DNA of 64,000 nucleotides. It comes from Streptomyces roseolus. GTDB taxonomy: Bacteria; Actinomycetota; Actinomycetes; Streptomycetales; Streptomycetaceae. Position numbers and translations under genes: made by a program. This document shows positions 7,949 to 16,127 of this stretch, in pieces. How positions within the stretch are numbered: the first letter of the stretch is position 1; each line of letters begins with the position of its first letter. The notes beneath the pieces are model-generated. The model worked only from the letters and a program-made list of their open reading frames with translations, was not told where the DNA came from and searched no databases. The stretch spans positions 215,068 to 279,067 of the forward strand of contig NZ_BMTV01000009.1 in assembly GCF_014649855.1 (NCBI RefSeq). Direction: 5' to 3'.

Positions 7949-8353
7949 CTACCCGAGTTCACCGCGACGGAGGGCGTCCCTCATCTCGCTGAGCTTCGCG
8001 GTCGTCGCCGGGGCCGGCTCCTGTGCTCGTTCGGCGAGTCGGAGGGCGTCGTCGATCTCGCTGAGCTTCCTGGAGGGCAGGATGGCCGCCCGCTCCATCA
8101 GGTCGTCCCGGGACACGGTGGTCAGCCACGTGCACGGGGTGAGGCCCGGGCGCGGGAACGCGAGCCGCAGCACGCCTTCGAGCGGCAGCCCTTCATCGGC
8201 GCCGACCGTCACTTCGATGCCCAGACCGCCGATGTCGAAGCCCGCCGGAGGGACGACCTGCATCACCTGGAACCCGGACGCGTCGTCTCCCGACAGCAGT
8301 ACGACCAACCTCCGCTCGTCGAACTGGACCCACCAGACTTCGCCACGCTGCAC
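7949..8353 (-). CDS. PemK/MazF-family toxin-like protein
   Basis: 134 residues whose N-terminal half matches the PemK/MazF mRNA-interferase fold: 'MQRGEVWWVQFDERRLVVLL' gives the first strands (RGEVWW is the family signature), then a 'VMQVVPPAG' strand and the 'CTWLTTVSRDDL' block corresponding to the region after the active-site strand. Members cleave single-stranded RNA and are normally held inactive by a small antitoxin. The C-terminal 35 residues are a repeated 'KLSE(I/M)DALR' helix pair, an unusual extension. GTG at 8353 has GGAGGA just upstream. No recognisable antitoxin lies upstream; the partner may be absent, unusual, or unnecessary if activity is lost. Confidence 0.65.
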   Translation of the reverse strand: MQRGEVWWVQFDERRLVVLLSGDDASGFQVMQVVPPAGFDIGGLGIEVTVGADEGLPLEGVLRLAFPRPGLTPCTWLTTVSRDDLMERAAILPSRKLSEIDDALRLAERAQEPAPATTAKLSEMRDALRRGELG

Positions 8354-8596
8354 AAGTCCTCCGGTACACAGGGCGGCAGGCGGACGCTGCGCGACCTGAC
8401 GCGGTGTGGAGACGGGTGCGGCCCCCGCTGGTCATCGGCGTGTGGAGACGAACGATCATGCGATGGCCGCAGGTCACAGGGTAGGCCCTGAAGAAAGGCA
8501 TCGACCCCGTTGGAGTCCGGCGGCAGGACACCGGCACCGCGGGCAGGATCGAGAACGCCCGGGTCGCCGTCCAGCTGGTCCACGCCGGCCGTCGGG

Positions 8597-8622
8597 CCGC
8601 CCGGCGCCGGGGCGCCGGGCGG
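8597..8622 (-). terminator. Hairpin after the M4 metallopeptidase gene
   Basis: A 12-bp GC-only stem (CCGCCCGGCGCC with GGCGCCGGGCGG) with a 2-nt centre, starting 11 bp past the M4 stop codon. There is no U-run, as is usual for Streptomyces terminators. Confidence 0.5.
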
Positions 8623-8632
8623 GCGGGGGCGG

Positions 8633-10219
8633 CTACTTGACGTTGACGGCCTTCCAGGCGGCGTCGACCGCGGTGTACTCGGGGGAGGTCGCGCCGTAGA
8701 GGTCCGTTGCCGCGGAGAGGGTGGCGGTGCGGGCGCCGGCGTAGGTGGTGGTGGAGGTCATGTAGGCGGTGAGGGCCTTGTACCAGATCCGGTAGGCCTT
8801 CTCGCGGCCTATGCCGGTGAGGGTGGAGTTGTCGTGGGTCGGGGAGTCGTAGGTCACTCCGTTGATCGTCTTGGTGCCGCTGCCTTCGGCCAGGAGGTAG
8901 AAGAAGTGGTTGGCCGGGCCCGAGGAGTAGTGGACGTCGAGGCGGCCGAGGCTGCTGGACCAGTAGTCGGCGGAGTTGCCGTCCTTGCTGGGCTTGTCCA
9001 TGTGGCGGAGCGGGGTGCCGTTGCCGCGGATGTCGATCTTCTCGCCGATGAGGTAGTCGCCCGCGTCGGACGCGTTGTTCGCGTAGAACTCGACCGAGGT
9101 GCCGAGGATGTCGGAGGTGGCCTCGTTGAGGCCGCCGGACTCCTTGCTGTAGCGGAGGTTCGCGGTGGAGGCCGTGAGGCCGTGGGTCATCTCGTGGCCG
9201 GCGACGTCGAGCGAGGTCAGCGGCTTGGCGTTGCCGGCGCCGTCGCCGTACGTCATGCAGAAGCAGGAGTCGGACCAGAAGGCGTTGGCGTACGCGTTGC
9301 CGTAGTGGACGCGGGAGTAGGCGGCGACGCCGTCGCCGCGGATGCCGTTGCGGCCGAGCTCGTTCTTGTAGAAGTCCCAGGTGACGGCCGCGCCGTAGTG
9401 GGCGTCGGCGGCGGCGGTCTCGCGGTTGCTCGCGAGGCCGTTGCCCCAGGTGTCGGTGGAGTTGGTGAAGAGGGTGCCGGTGCCGCTGGTGGCGCCCTTG
9501 AGGTCGTACGTCTTGTGGCCGCCGCGGGCGGTGTCCGTGAGGGTGAAGCCGGCGGCGGTGCCGAGGGTGACCTGGCCGCTGTACTGGGTGTTGCCGACGC
9601 CCGTCTCGATCGCCTCGTAGGAGTGGAGCTCCTTGCCGGTGGCGGCGTCCGTGACGACGTGGCGCTCGCTCGGCGTGCCGTCGTGCTGGAGGCCCTTCTC
9701 GACGGTCTCCCAGGCGAGGACCGGCTTGCCGTCGGCCGCCCAGATCACCTTGCGGGCGCCCTCGCGGGCCTCGTCCGCGGACGGGGCCGTGGCCGTGGTC
9801 GTGGTCGGGACCGCGATGCGCGCCTTCGTCGCCTTGGTGGTGGTGCGGGTGCCGTTCTTCCTGTGGTGGACGACGAGGTCGCCGCCGAGGACCGGGAGGC
9901 CTTCGTAGGTCCGCTCGTAGCGGGTGTGGACGGTGCCGTCCGCGTCCTTGACTACATCGCGGGCGACCAGTGCCTCCCGGGCGGAGAGGCCGATCGCCTT
10001 CGCCGTCTCGGTGGCCGAGGCCTGGGCCTGGCGGATCGCGGCCGCGCGCTGCGGGGCGCCGAGAACGACGGCGGTGGCTGCGGCCTCGGTGCCGGTCTCG
10101 TTGACCACCGTGGCTCCGGCCGTGCCGGTCTGGACGCCGACGACGACCATGGCGGCCGTGGCGACGAGGGCGGCGGTGCGGACGGCGGTCCGGCGGTGCG
10201 AGGACTGCTGGCGGATCAC
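8633..10219 (-). CDS. Secreted M4-family (thermolysin-type) metallopeptidase
   Basis: A 528-residue secreted zinc endopeptidase precursor. A signal peptide (residues about 1-35, Arg-rich then hydrophobic, ending 'GTAGA') is followed by an FTP/PepSY propeptide (about 50-190) that normally chaperones folding and is autoprocessed. The catalytic domain carries 'GHEMTH' near residue 340 (two zinc histidines and the catalytic Glu) and 'GGLNEATSD' about 25 residues later (third zinc ligand). The helical C-terminal domain ends in the usual 'YTAVDAAWKAVNVK'. The open frame extends to 10252, but GTG at 10219 has GAAGGAG 5 nt upstream and starts the signal peptide properly. Monocistronic, with a hairpin downstream. 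It supplies extracellular proteolysis; specificity cannot be read from sequence. Confidence 0.9.
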   Translation of the reverse strand: MIRQQSSHRRTAVRTAALVATAAMVVVGVQTGTAGATVVNETGTEAAATAVVLGAPQRAAAIRQAQASATETAKAIGLSAREALVARDVVKDADGTVHTRYERTYEGLPVLGGDLVVHHRKNGTRTTTKATKARIAVPTTTTATAPSADEAREGARKVIWAADGKPVLAWETVEKGLQHDGTPSERHVVTDAATGKELHSYEAIETGVGNTQYSGQVTLGTAAGFTLTDTARGGHKTYDLKGATSGTGTLFTNSTDTWGNGLASNRETAAADAHYGAAVTWDFYKNELGRNGIRGDGVAAYSRVHYGNAYANAFWSDSCFCMTYGDGAGNAKPLTSLDVAGHEMTHGLTASTANLRYSKESGGLNEATSDILGTSVEFYANNASDAGDYLIGEKIDIRGNGTPLRHMDKPSKDGNSADYWSSSLGRLDVHYSSGPANHFFYLLAEGSGTKTINGVTYDSPTHDNSTLTGIGREKAYRIWYKALTAYMTSTTTYAGARTATLSAATDLYGATSPEYTAVDAAWKAVNVK

Positions 10220-10514
10220 GCGGGCTCCTTCGCTGAAACGCGTGGGGGTCATGTGGGGGGTGACGCGGAGGGGAGCGTGCCAGCCGGAACGGGTTTTTGA
10301 CAGGTATGCAACAAGAATTTGACCATCTGTTGTCCGAAGGGCGACGAGGGGTGTCCGCTATGCGGCATGCGGAGCGGCCCCCTCGGAGGAGAGGGGGCCC
10401 GTTCGGTCGGGCCGCTCGGAGGCCCTTCACGGGTGACCCGAAGGCCTTTCGGCGGCCCTTCGCAGACCTTGGCGGGCCTTCGCAGGCCTTGTCGGGACGC
10501 TCGGTGACGTGGTG

Positions 10515-11326
10515 TCAGGCGGTCTTCTCCTCCGGTGTGGTCCTCCTGGTCGGGGCCTTCTTCGCCGTCGTCGTCTTGTTCGCCGTCGTCGTCTTGTTCG
10601 CCGTCGTCGTCTCCTTCGCCTTCGCCTTCGCCGTCTCCTTCGCCGTCGTCGTCTTCTTCGCCGGCACCTCCTCGGCCGTCGTCCCCTTCGCCGGGCGGCC
10701 CTTCATGTCCGTGACCTCCGCCGGCTCGCCCCGGCCCTCCTTCGCCTTGCGAACGCTCTTCTCCAGGGCCGCCATCAGGTCGATGACCTGCCCGCCGCCG
10801 TCCCCCTCGTCCGGCTCCGGAGGCGCCACGCCCTCACCGCCCGCCTCCCTCACCGTGACCAGCTCCTCGACCGCCTCGCGGCAGTCGTCGTGGAGGCTGC
10901 CGATGCCGACCTCGCCGAGGGCGGCCATCAAGCCGTCCGGCAGGTCGAGTTCGGCGTCGCGGCCCGTCACCGGCGAGGCGGGGGCGACGCCTTCGGGTGC
11001 GCGGATCTCGTCGGGCCGGAGCAGCCCGTGCATGGCGATCACGTCGTCCACCACCCCGAGCACGCCCAGGCGTTCGCGGCCCCACAGGGCGAACTTCGCC
11101 GCCGCCACCCTGTCGCTGCACTTCAGCGCCTCGCGCAGGGGGGTGCACGGCTTGGCGGCCGGCACGCCATTGGCGGGAGGCGGTACGCGGCGTCCATCTG
11201 GAGCGGGTCGATGTCGCCCGCCGGGACGAAGGCGACGCTCTCGATCGCCTTGGCCGTGGGCAACGGCAGTGCGGCCGGGCCCTCGGCGGTGACCGGGATC
11301 ATGGTCCCGTCCGAGTCCGTCCCCAC
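10515..11326 (-). pseudogene. ku remnant (NHEJ DNA-end-binding protein), frameshifted and 5'-truncated
   Basis: Two frames together read as bacterial Ku. Bases about 11326-11172 give 'ALPLPTAKAIESVAFVPAGD' and 'DIDPLQMDAAYRLPP'; after a 1-base loss near 11170 the other frame continues 'VPAAKPCTPLREALK', 'WGRERLGVLGVVDDVIAMHG' and a Lys/Thr/Ala-rich tail made of repeated 'KTTTANKTTT' units, ending at 10515. About the first 60 Ku residues are missing: the homology stops where the oppositely oriented LigD-polymerase remnant begins. In Streptomyces, ku and a LigD-type polymerase gene are commonly divergent, so one deletion removing both 5' ends and their shared promoter explains the junction. The product is very unlikely to be functional. 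Confidence 0.75.
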
Positions 11327-11327
11327 C

Positions 11328-11648
11328 TACGTGAAGCGGCTCGCCGTCGAGGCGGAGGCGGAGCTGCCGCGGCCCGTCACGCACCGGATGACGAGGGGCC
11401 TGCGCGCCGGGAAGGTCCTCGTCGACCCCAGCCAGAACGCCGCCGCCCCCTGCGCCCGCCGCGCCCGCGCGCGGCCCACCGTCTCCGCGCCGGTCACCTG
11501 GGAGGAGGTCGAGGCCTGCGCCGCCCCCGCCGGCCTCGTCTTCGTGAGGGGCGACATCGCGCCACGTCTGGAGCGGTACGGGGAGCTGCTCGGACCCCTC
11601 TTCGGCGCGGGACGGGCGGGAGGGGGCCGTGGGCCGCAGCGGAAGTGA
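11328..11648 (+). pseudogene. LigD-type polymerase/primase domain remnant
   Basis: The reading frame ending at 11648 shows the C-terminal part of a LigD polymerase domain: 'KRLAVEAEAELPRPVTHRMT', 'GKVLVDPSQN', 'RARPTVSAPVTWEEVEAC' and 'RLERYGELLGPLF'. Intact relatives read 'GKVFVDWSQN...TTVAPYS..RERPTVSAP', so internal residues also appear lost after SQN. The N-terminal two thirds, including the catalytic acidic residues, are absent, because the sequence to the left is the ku remnant in the other orientation. No start codon or ribosome site in a sensible position is seen. Confidence 0.7.
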
Positions 11649-11652
11649 GGGC

Positions 11653-11700
11653 GGGAGAGGGGGAGAGGGGGAGGGAGAGGGAGAGGGAGAGGGAGAGGAG
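11653..11700. repeat. GGGAGA purine microsatellite
   Basis: About eight imperfect hexanucleotide units of GGGAGA/GGGGAGA immediately after the LigD-polymerase remnant. One strand is entirely purine over about 45 bp. It lies between two pseudogene pieces. Confidence 0.7.
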
Positions 11701-11753
11701 GCGGGCGCGGGATCGCCGATCGCGGTGGCAGGACGGCGGCCGGTGGCGGGGGC

Positions 11754-12605
11754 GTGCTCGTGCCGCCCGTGGACGTCACGCGGCCGCGGTCCGCCGACGC
11801 CGTTCCCGCTCAGGCGCCGTTCCCGCGCAGGCGCCGGCACCGCGGGAGCTCCGGTACTCCCTCGAGCCCGACGGGTTCCGGGCGCTCGCCTTCGTCCCGG
11901 AGGGCGGGCGGGTGGTGCTCCGGTCGCGGTCCCGACGCGACCTCTCCCCCGAGTTCCCGGACGCGCCGCGGTGCCGGCCGGACGGCTGCCGCCCGGGATC
12001 GCGCTGGACGGCGAGCTGTGTGCGTACCGCGAGGGGCGGATCGGCTTCACCGACCTGCTCGCCGTGCCCGGCCGGGACGTCCGGGCGCTGCCCTGCGCGA
12101 CCGCCGGGCGAGACGGGCCCGCCGCTCCAGCGGGTGCCGGCCGCCGAGGACGAGGAGACCGCGCGGGGCCGGTTCCGCGCTCTGCGGCGGGCGTGCGTGG
12201 AGGGGAACGTCGCCGAGCGTCTGGACTCGGCGTACCGCTCCGGCGCCGCCTGGCCCTGGCGGAAGGTCCGGCGCGCGGAGACGGTGGACGCGGAGCTGAT
12301 CGGGCTCGTCGGGCCGGCCGACCGGCCCCGGGCGCTGTTGGTGCGGCCCGCGGGCGGGCGGACCCTGACGACCACGCCCCGGCTCGCCCCGGTTCGCCCC
12401 GGCGCAGGTCCGGGACGTCGCCGCCGCGATCGCCGCGAGGGGCGGCGGCCTGGTCACGGCCACGGATCCCGAGCACGGGCCGGTGCTGCGGATCACCCGT
12501 CCGGCGACGGTGGGGCTGCGGCAGGTCGCGGGGCGGCACGGGGCGCCGGCGTTCGTACGGTTCCGGAGGGAGGGAGTGCGACACGGAGGGGGTGGCAGGG
12601 GGTGA
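11754..12605 (+). pseudogene. ATP-dependent DNA ligase remnant (LigD/LigC-like), multiply frameshifted
   Basis: Pieces of an ATP-dependent DNA ligase are spread over three frames in the correct order. They are 'PPVDVTRPRSADAVPAQAP', then 'YSLEPDGFRALAFVPEGGRV' with 'VLRSRSRRDLSPEFPD', then 'LPPGIALDGELCAYREGRI', then 'RLDSAYRSGAAWPWRKVR', then 'AQVRDVAAAIAARGGGL' and 'PATVGLRQVAGRHG' to a stop at 12605. The nucleotidyl-lysine motif (KxDG in active enzymes) reads 'EPDG' here, so the catalytic lysine is gone as well. One frameshift is an exact-register 17-bp tandem duplication (11801-11834) and another a 10-bp tandem duplication (12381-12400). The product is dead; the original probably supplied the sealing step of NHEJ with ku and the polymerase gene. 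Confidence 0.75.
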
Positions 12606-13015
12606 CACACGGGAGCGCGGGCGTGGCCCGGAGGGCACGGGGGGTGCGACTCGGGGATGTGACACGAGGGCTCTGCTTTGCGCCAGCTCGCCGCACGCGC
12701 GCGTACCGGTCGGCGTGGCCTCGCCCGGCACAGGCACCGGTCGGCGGCGCCTCGCCCCCCCCTGTGCGTACCGGCCGCCGTCGACCGCCCCACGCGCGCG
12801 TACAGGCTGTCGTCACCCTCCCCGCGCGTGTACCGTCCGTCGCCCCCGGACCGCGCGCGTACGGTGCGCAACGGCCGGGCCACAGCGCGTACATGGCGCA
12901 AACCGAGCGCAACGTCGGCCCTCGGCACGGTGCGTGACGTCTGTTCGGCGTCGATGTCCTTCCCTTGGTGCACACTTGCTCCCTGGTAAGCGCTCACGGG
13001 GAAGGCGGCCTGGCC
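12606..13015. other. Gap between ligase remnant and HEAT-repeat gene
   Basis: 410 bp without a supported gene. Long open frames crossing it on both strands have no recognisable protein content. The central part is a degenerate array of about 30-bp tandem units; the remaining right part should hold the promoter of the downstream HEAT-repeat gene, but I cannot pick out a convincing -35/-10 pair. Confidence 0.5.
12690..12900. repeat. Degenerate ~30-bp tandem repeat array
   Basis: Seven units begin at about 12705, 12736, 12770, 12802, 12832, 12861 and 12891 (lengths 31, 34, 32, 30, 29, 30 and partial). Most end in GCGCGT and all start AC(C/A/G)G or ACAT, giving a recurring GCGCGTAC(C/A/G)G block. 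The first two units share ACCGGTCGGCG and CCTCGCCC. Units are too diverged and lack fixed spacers for a CRISPR array. Confidence 0.6.
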
Positions 13016-15157
13016 ATGCTGACGGGGATCGAGGAGGTCGACTGGGCGTCGTTGGGGCACGCCTACGGCCCGGCGGACGACGTGCCGGAGCTGCTGCGCG
13101 GTCTCGCCTCGCCCGACCCCGCCGAGCGCGAGGCGGCCCTCGACGGCATGTACGGCGCGGTCCACCACCAGGGCGACGTGTACGACTCCACCCTCGCCTG
13201 CATCCCCTTCCTCCTGGAACTCGTCGCCGACCCCGCCGTGCAGGACCGCGGCGCCATCGTCGAACTGCTCACCAGCATCGGCGGGATCGAGCTGGACGAC
13301 GAGGACGACGACCTCGACGGACCGGCCGGACCGGGGCCGGACGACGCCGAGTTCGTCCCGGCGGCGAACTTCGCGATGGCGGCCGCCGCCGTCGCCGCCG
13401 GCGCCGACGTCTTCCTCGGACTGCTCGACGGCCCCGATCCCGAGGCGCGGCTGGCCGCGCCCGTGGCGCTGGCGTCGCTGCACCCGGACCCGGCGCTCGT
13501 CCTGACCCTGCTGCGGGAGCGGCTCACCGCGGAGCCGGACACGGAGGTGCGGCTCGCCCTGGTCGCGGCGGTGGGGCGGATCGCGCTGCGGCACGCCTCG
13601 CTGCGCGCGGAGACCGTGGACTGGCTGGCCTGGCTGGCGCGGGCGGCGCAGGACCCGGGGCTGCGGCTCGCGGCCCTCGCCCAGCTCGCGCGCTGCGCGC
13701 CGGGGCGGATCCCGCAGGACATCGTGCGGTGGGTGACCGAGCTCCTGGAGGAGATCCGGACGGCGCCGCGCCCTGAGCCCGAGGACAAGGGCTGCGAGGC
13801 GGGGGCCGCGCGGACGCCGGTGACGCTGGTGGGCCACGTGCGCGAGCTGCTGGAGGACCAGGTGGCGGGACGGCGGACGCCGTGGACGGAGGAGTTGCTG
13901 CGCACCCTGCACGGCGCGCTCGACGACCGGGTGGACGACCGGATCGCACTGATCCTGGCACAGTTGCGCAGCCCCGACCCGGGGCAGCGGTCGGACGCGA
14001 TCTGGCTGTGCGGGGGGCTGATACGGCTCTGGCGCGGGCGGTACGAGGAGGTCGTGGCGCTCGTCGGCGCGCAGCTCGCCGATCCGGACGCCCGGCTGCG
14101 GGACGCCGCCACCTCCTTCCTGGAGCGCCTCTTCGAGCTGGGCGCCCCGGCCGCCGACGCGCTCGCGGCCGTCCTCACGGCACGGGCCGCCGGGGCGCCG
14201 GGCGCCCCCGGCGGGCTCGGGCGGCTGACGGGCCGGACCGGGCGGGACGGCGCGCTGCTCGCCCTCGCGCGGTCCGGTGACAGCCGGGCGGTTCCGCTGC
14301 TCGCGCGGGCGCTCGAAGGGCCGGGCGAGGTGCGGCGCGAGCTGTTGTACACGGTCGGCGGGCTCGGCCCGGCCGCGGTGGGTCTCGCGCCGCTGCTCCG
14401 GCGACGCCTTGCGGCGGTGGAACTGGACGAGGACCTGTACGACCGGACCGCACCGCTGCTGCACGCGCTGGCCGCGGTGCGCGGCGGCCAGGCGCTGCCG
14501 GAGGTGCTGCGGGTGCTGCGCGGGGCGCCGGAGTACCGGGGGGACTGCGTGCGGGAGGCGGCGGCGCGGACCCTCGGCGCGTTCGGGCCCGCGGCCCGGG
14601 AGGCCGTACCGGAGCTGCGGGACCTGCTCGGCTCGGGGTCGGCGGCGGTCTCGGCTGCGGCGGCGCGCGCCCTGTGGGCGGTCGAGGGCGACGCGGGGGC
14701 GGTGGTGCCGGTCCTGGTGCGGTGGCTGCGGCCCGGCTCTTCGGGGACGGACCGGTGTGCGGCGGCCCAGGCGCTGGGCGCGATCGGCCCGGCGGCGGCC
14801 GGGGCGGCACGGGCGCTGCGGCCGGGTCTGACGTCCCGGGACCTGTGGGAGCGGGTGCGGTGCGCGGCGGCGCTGTGGCGGGTGTCCGGGGAGACGGAGC
14901 GGACCCTTCCGGTGTTGCTCGCGGCCTGGGAGGAGAACCGGCACGCGCGCGTGGAGATCGTGGAGTGCTTCGCCGAGATGGGCCGGGCCGCGTCGGCGGC
15001 GCGGCTGCCGATCCTCACCGAGCTGACCCGCCGCCGTCGGCACAACGCCCGCGAGGGTGCCTCCGGCAGCCACGACGTCCACCACGACGAGAAGCTCCTG
15101 ACCCTCTGCCGGGCGGCCCTGGCCCGGATGGAGCCGCGGGGGCTCCGGGGGAACTAG
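13016..15157 (+). CDS. HEAT-repeat protein
   Basis: A 713-residue soluble protein made mostly of HEAT-like helical repeats, visible as recurring 'A...LG.(I/F)GPAA..AVP.LR.LL' units (for example near residues 440, 520, 545 and 590), with no catalytic motif. It begins 'MLTGIEEVDWASLGHAYGPA' and has an acidic 'ELDDEDDDLDGPAG' insert near 100. Such proteins act as protein- or ligand-binding scaffolds. The actinobacterial versions starting with 'W..L.HAYG.A.DVP..L' are widespread but uncharacterised. ATG at 13016 lies behind GGAAGG; an alternative start upstream would add 17 residues. The gene stands alone. Confidence 0.75.
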   Translation: MLTGIEEVDWASLGHAYGPADDVPELLRGLASPDPAEREAALDGMYGAVHHQGDVYDSTLACIPFLLELVADPAVQDRGAIVELLTSIGGIELDDEDDDLDGPAGPGPDDAEFVPAANFAMAAAAVAAGADVFLGLLDGPDPEARLAAPVALASLHPDPALVLTLLRERLTAEPDTEVRLALVAAVGRIALRHASLRAETVDWLAWLARAAQDPGLRLAALAQLARCAPGRIPQDIVRWVTELLEEIRTAPRPEPEDKGCEAGAARTPVTLVGHVRELLEDQVAGRRTPWTEELLRTLHGALDDRVDDRIALILAQLRSPDPGQRSDAIWLCGGLIRLWRGRYEEVVALVGAQLADPDARLRDAATSFLERLFELGAPAADALAAVLTARAAGAPGAPGGLGRLTGRTGRDGALLALARSGDSRAVPLLARALEGPGEVRRELLYTVGGLGPAAVGLAPLLRRRLAAVELDEDLYDRTAPLLHALAAVRGGQALPEVLRVLRGAPEYRGDCVREAAARTLGAFGPAAREAVPELRDLLGSGSAAVSAAAARALWAVEGDAGAVVPVLVRWLRPGSSGTDRCAAAQALGAIGPAAAGAARALRPGLTSRDLWERVRCAAALWRVSGETERTLPVLLAAWEENRHARVEIVECFAEMGRAASAARLPILTELTRRRRHNAREGASGSHDVHHDEKLLTLCRAALARMEPRGLRGN

Positions 15158-15265
15158 AGGGACCGGCGGACGGGACCGGCGGACTCGTCGACGCTCCCGA
15201 ACGGCAAGGACGACAAGGACGACGAAGGCGAACAAGAGCAACGAGGGCGGACAAGAGCGACAATC

Positions 15266-15294
15266 GAACGATCAATGAGCAAGCCTTATCGTTC
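15266..15294. promoter_or_regulatory. Inverted repeat upstream of the lipoprotein-kinase operon
   Basis: GAACGAT (15266-15272) and ATCGTTC (15288-15294), perfect 7-bp arms 15 bp apart, in a local A/T-rich patch 33 bp before the lipoprotein start. The position suits an operator, or a hairpin in the leader if transcription starts upstream. The regulator is unknown. Confidence 0.4.
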
Positions 15295-15326
15295 CATGCA
15301 ATAACGGTCGCCCTTCGAGGAGCAGC

Positions 15327-16127
15327 GTGAGACCCCGTGCCGTCCCGCTCGCCGCCTCCCTCGCGCTGGCCGCCCTTCCGGTGCTCGCCGGGTGCGCCGG
15401 GCAGGGCGGGCTCGTGAGCGACGGGCCGACGGAGGCGGCGGTGGGGCCCGTACGGCTCTGGCCCGGGCTTCCGCCCGCCTCGGACCCGCCCGCCGACTAC
15501 GGCGAGACCGACACCGAGCGCGTGCCGGGGATCACCGTGCGGGGCGCCGACGTGCGGGCCGTGGATCCGGTCGCGGTGGTGCGGGCCGAGGTGGCGGCGC
15601 ACCCCGACACGTACAGCGGGGCGGACGGGCTGTACGAGGAGACCTCGCGGGCGGTGCTCGCCTGCGACACCGCGCCGGCGGAGTGCCCGGTGCTCTCGCC
15701 GTACTACCGGGACCTCACGGGGAACGGCCGGGACGAGCTGATCGTCGGGATCCGGATGCCGGAGCAACAGGTCGCCGTGCGGGTGTACCTCGCCGAGGAC
15801 GGCGGGCTCACCCGGGTCATGTCCACCGTCGACCAGGTGGTCAGCGTGGAGCTGGCCGGGCGCGACCTGATCGTGCGGGCCGCGTCCGCGGGGATCCCCG
15901 GATACGAGTACCGCACCGCCTGGTCGTGGGACGAGCGGCAGCACAGCATGCTGCCGGCCCGGGACGAGATCGTGCCGGTCCGCGGGGGCGGCGCTTCGGA
16001 CCCGCCCCGTACGCCCCGTACGCCCCGTGCCACTCCGGACTCGCCCCGCACCGCCCCGGGCTCACCCCGCGCGGCCTCCCCCGTCCCGTCCCGCGCGGCC
16101 TCCCCCGGCTCGGAGTCCGCGTCGTGA
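15327..16127 (+). CDS. Lipoprotein, probable partner of the downstream sensor kinase
   Basis: A 266-residue lipoprotein precursor. The signal peptide 'RPRAVPLAASLALAALPVLAGC' region has the lipobox L-A-G-C, with Cys near residue 23 becoming the lipidated N-terminus. The middle shows an FG-GAP/EF-hand-like 'YYRDLTGNGRDELIVGIRMP' repeat and the C-terminus is a low-complexity Pro/Ser/Thr tail with 'RTPRTPRA..' repeats. GTG at 15327 has GAGGAG upstream. It overlaps the kinase gene by 4 bp (GTGA), so the two are translationally coupled. By analogy with accessory lipoproteins of Cse-type systems it may modulate kinase sensing at the cell surface; that is inference. Confidence 0.8.
   Translation: MRPRAVPLAASLALAALPVLAGCAGQGGLVSDGPTEAAVGPVRLWPGLPPASDPPADYGETDTERVPGITVRGADVRAVDPVAVVRAEVAAHPDTYSGADGLYEETSRAVLACDTAPAECPVLSPYYRDLTGNGRDELIVGIRMPEQQVAVRVYLAEDGGLTRVMSTVDQVVSVELAGRDLIVRAASAGIPGYEYRTAWSWDERQHSMLPARDEIVPVRGGGASDPPRTPRTPRATPDSPRTAPGSPRAASPVPSRAASPGSESAS

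Noticed and set aside
8263..8583. 106-codon frame overlapping and upstream of the PemK-like gene as an antitoxin
   Set aside because: It overlaps the toxin in another frame by 90 bp, is His/Ser/Arg-rich at the end and resembles no MazE/PemI family.
12690..12900. Possible CRISPR array
   Set aside because: Repeats are tandem with no fixed-length spacers, unit identity is low and no cas genes are present.
12047..15241. A 1064-codon leftward frame across the ligase remnant and the HEAT gene
   Set aside because: Antisense shadow; composition is Arg/Pro-rich and changes character at gene borders.
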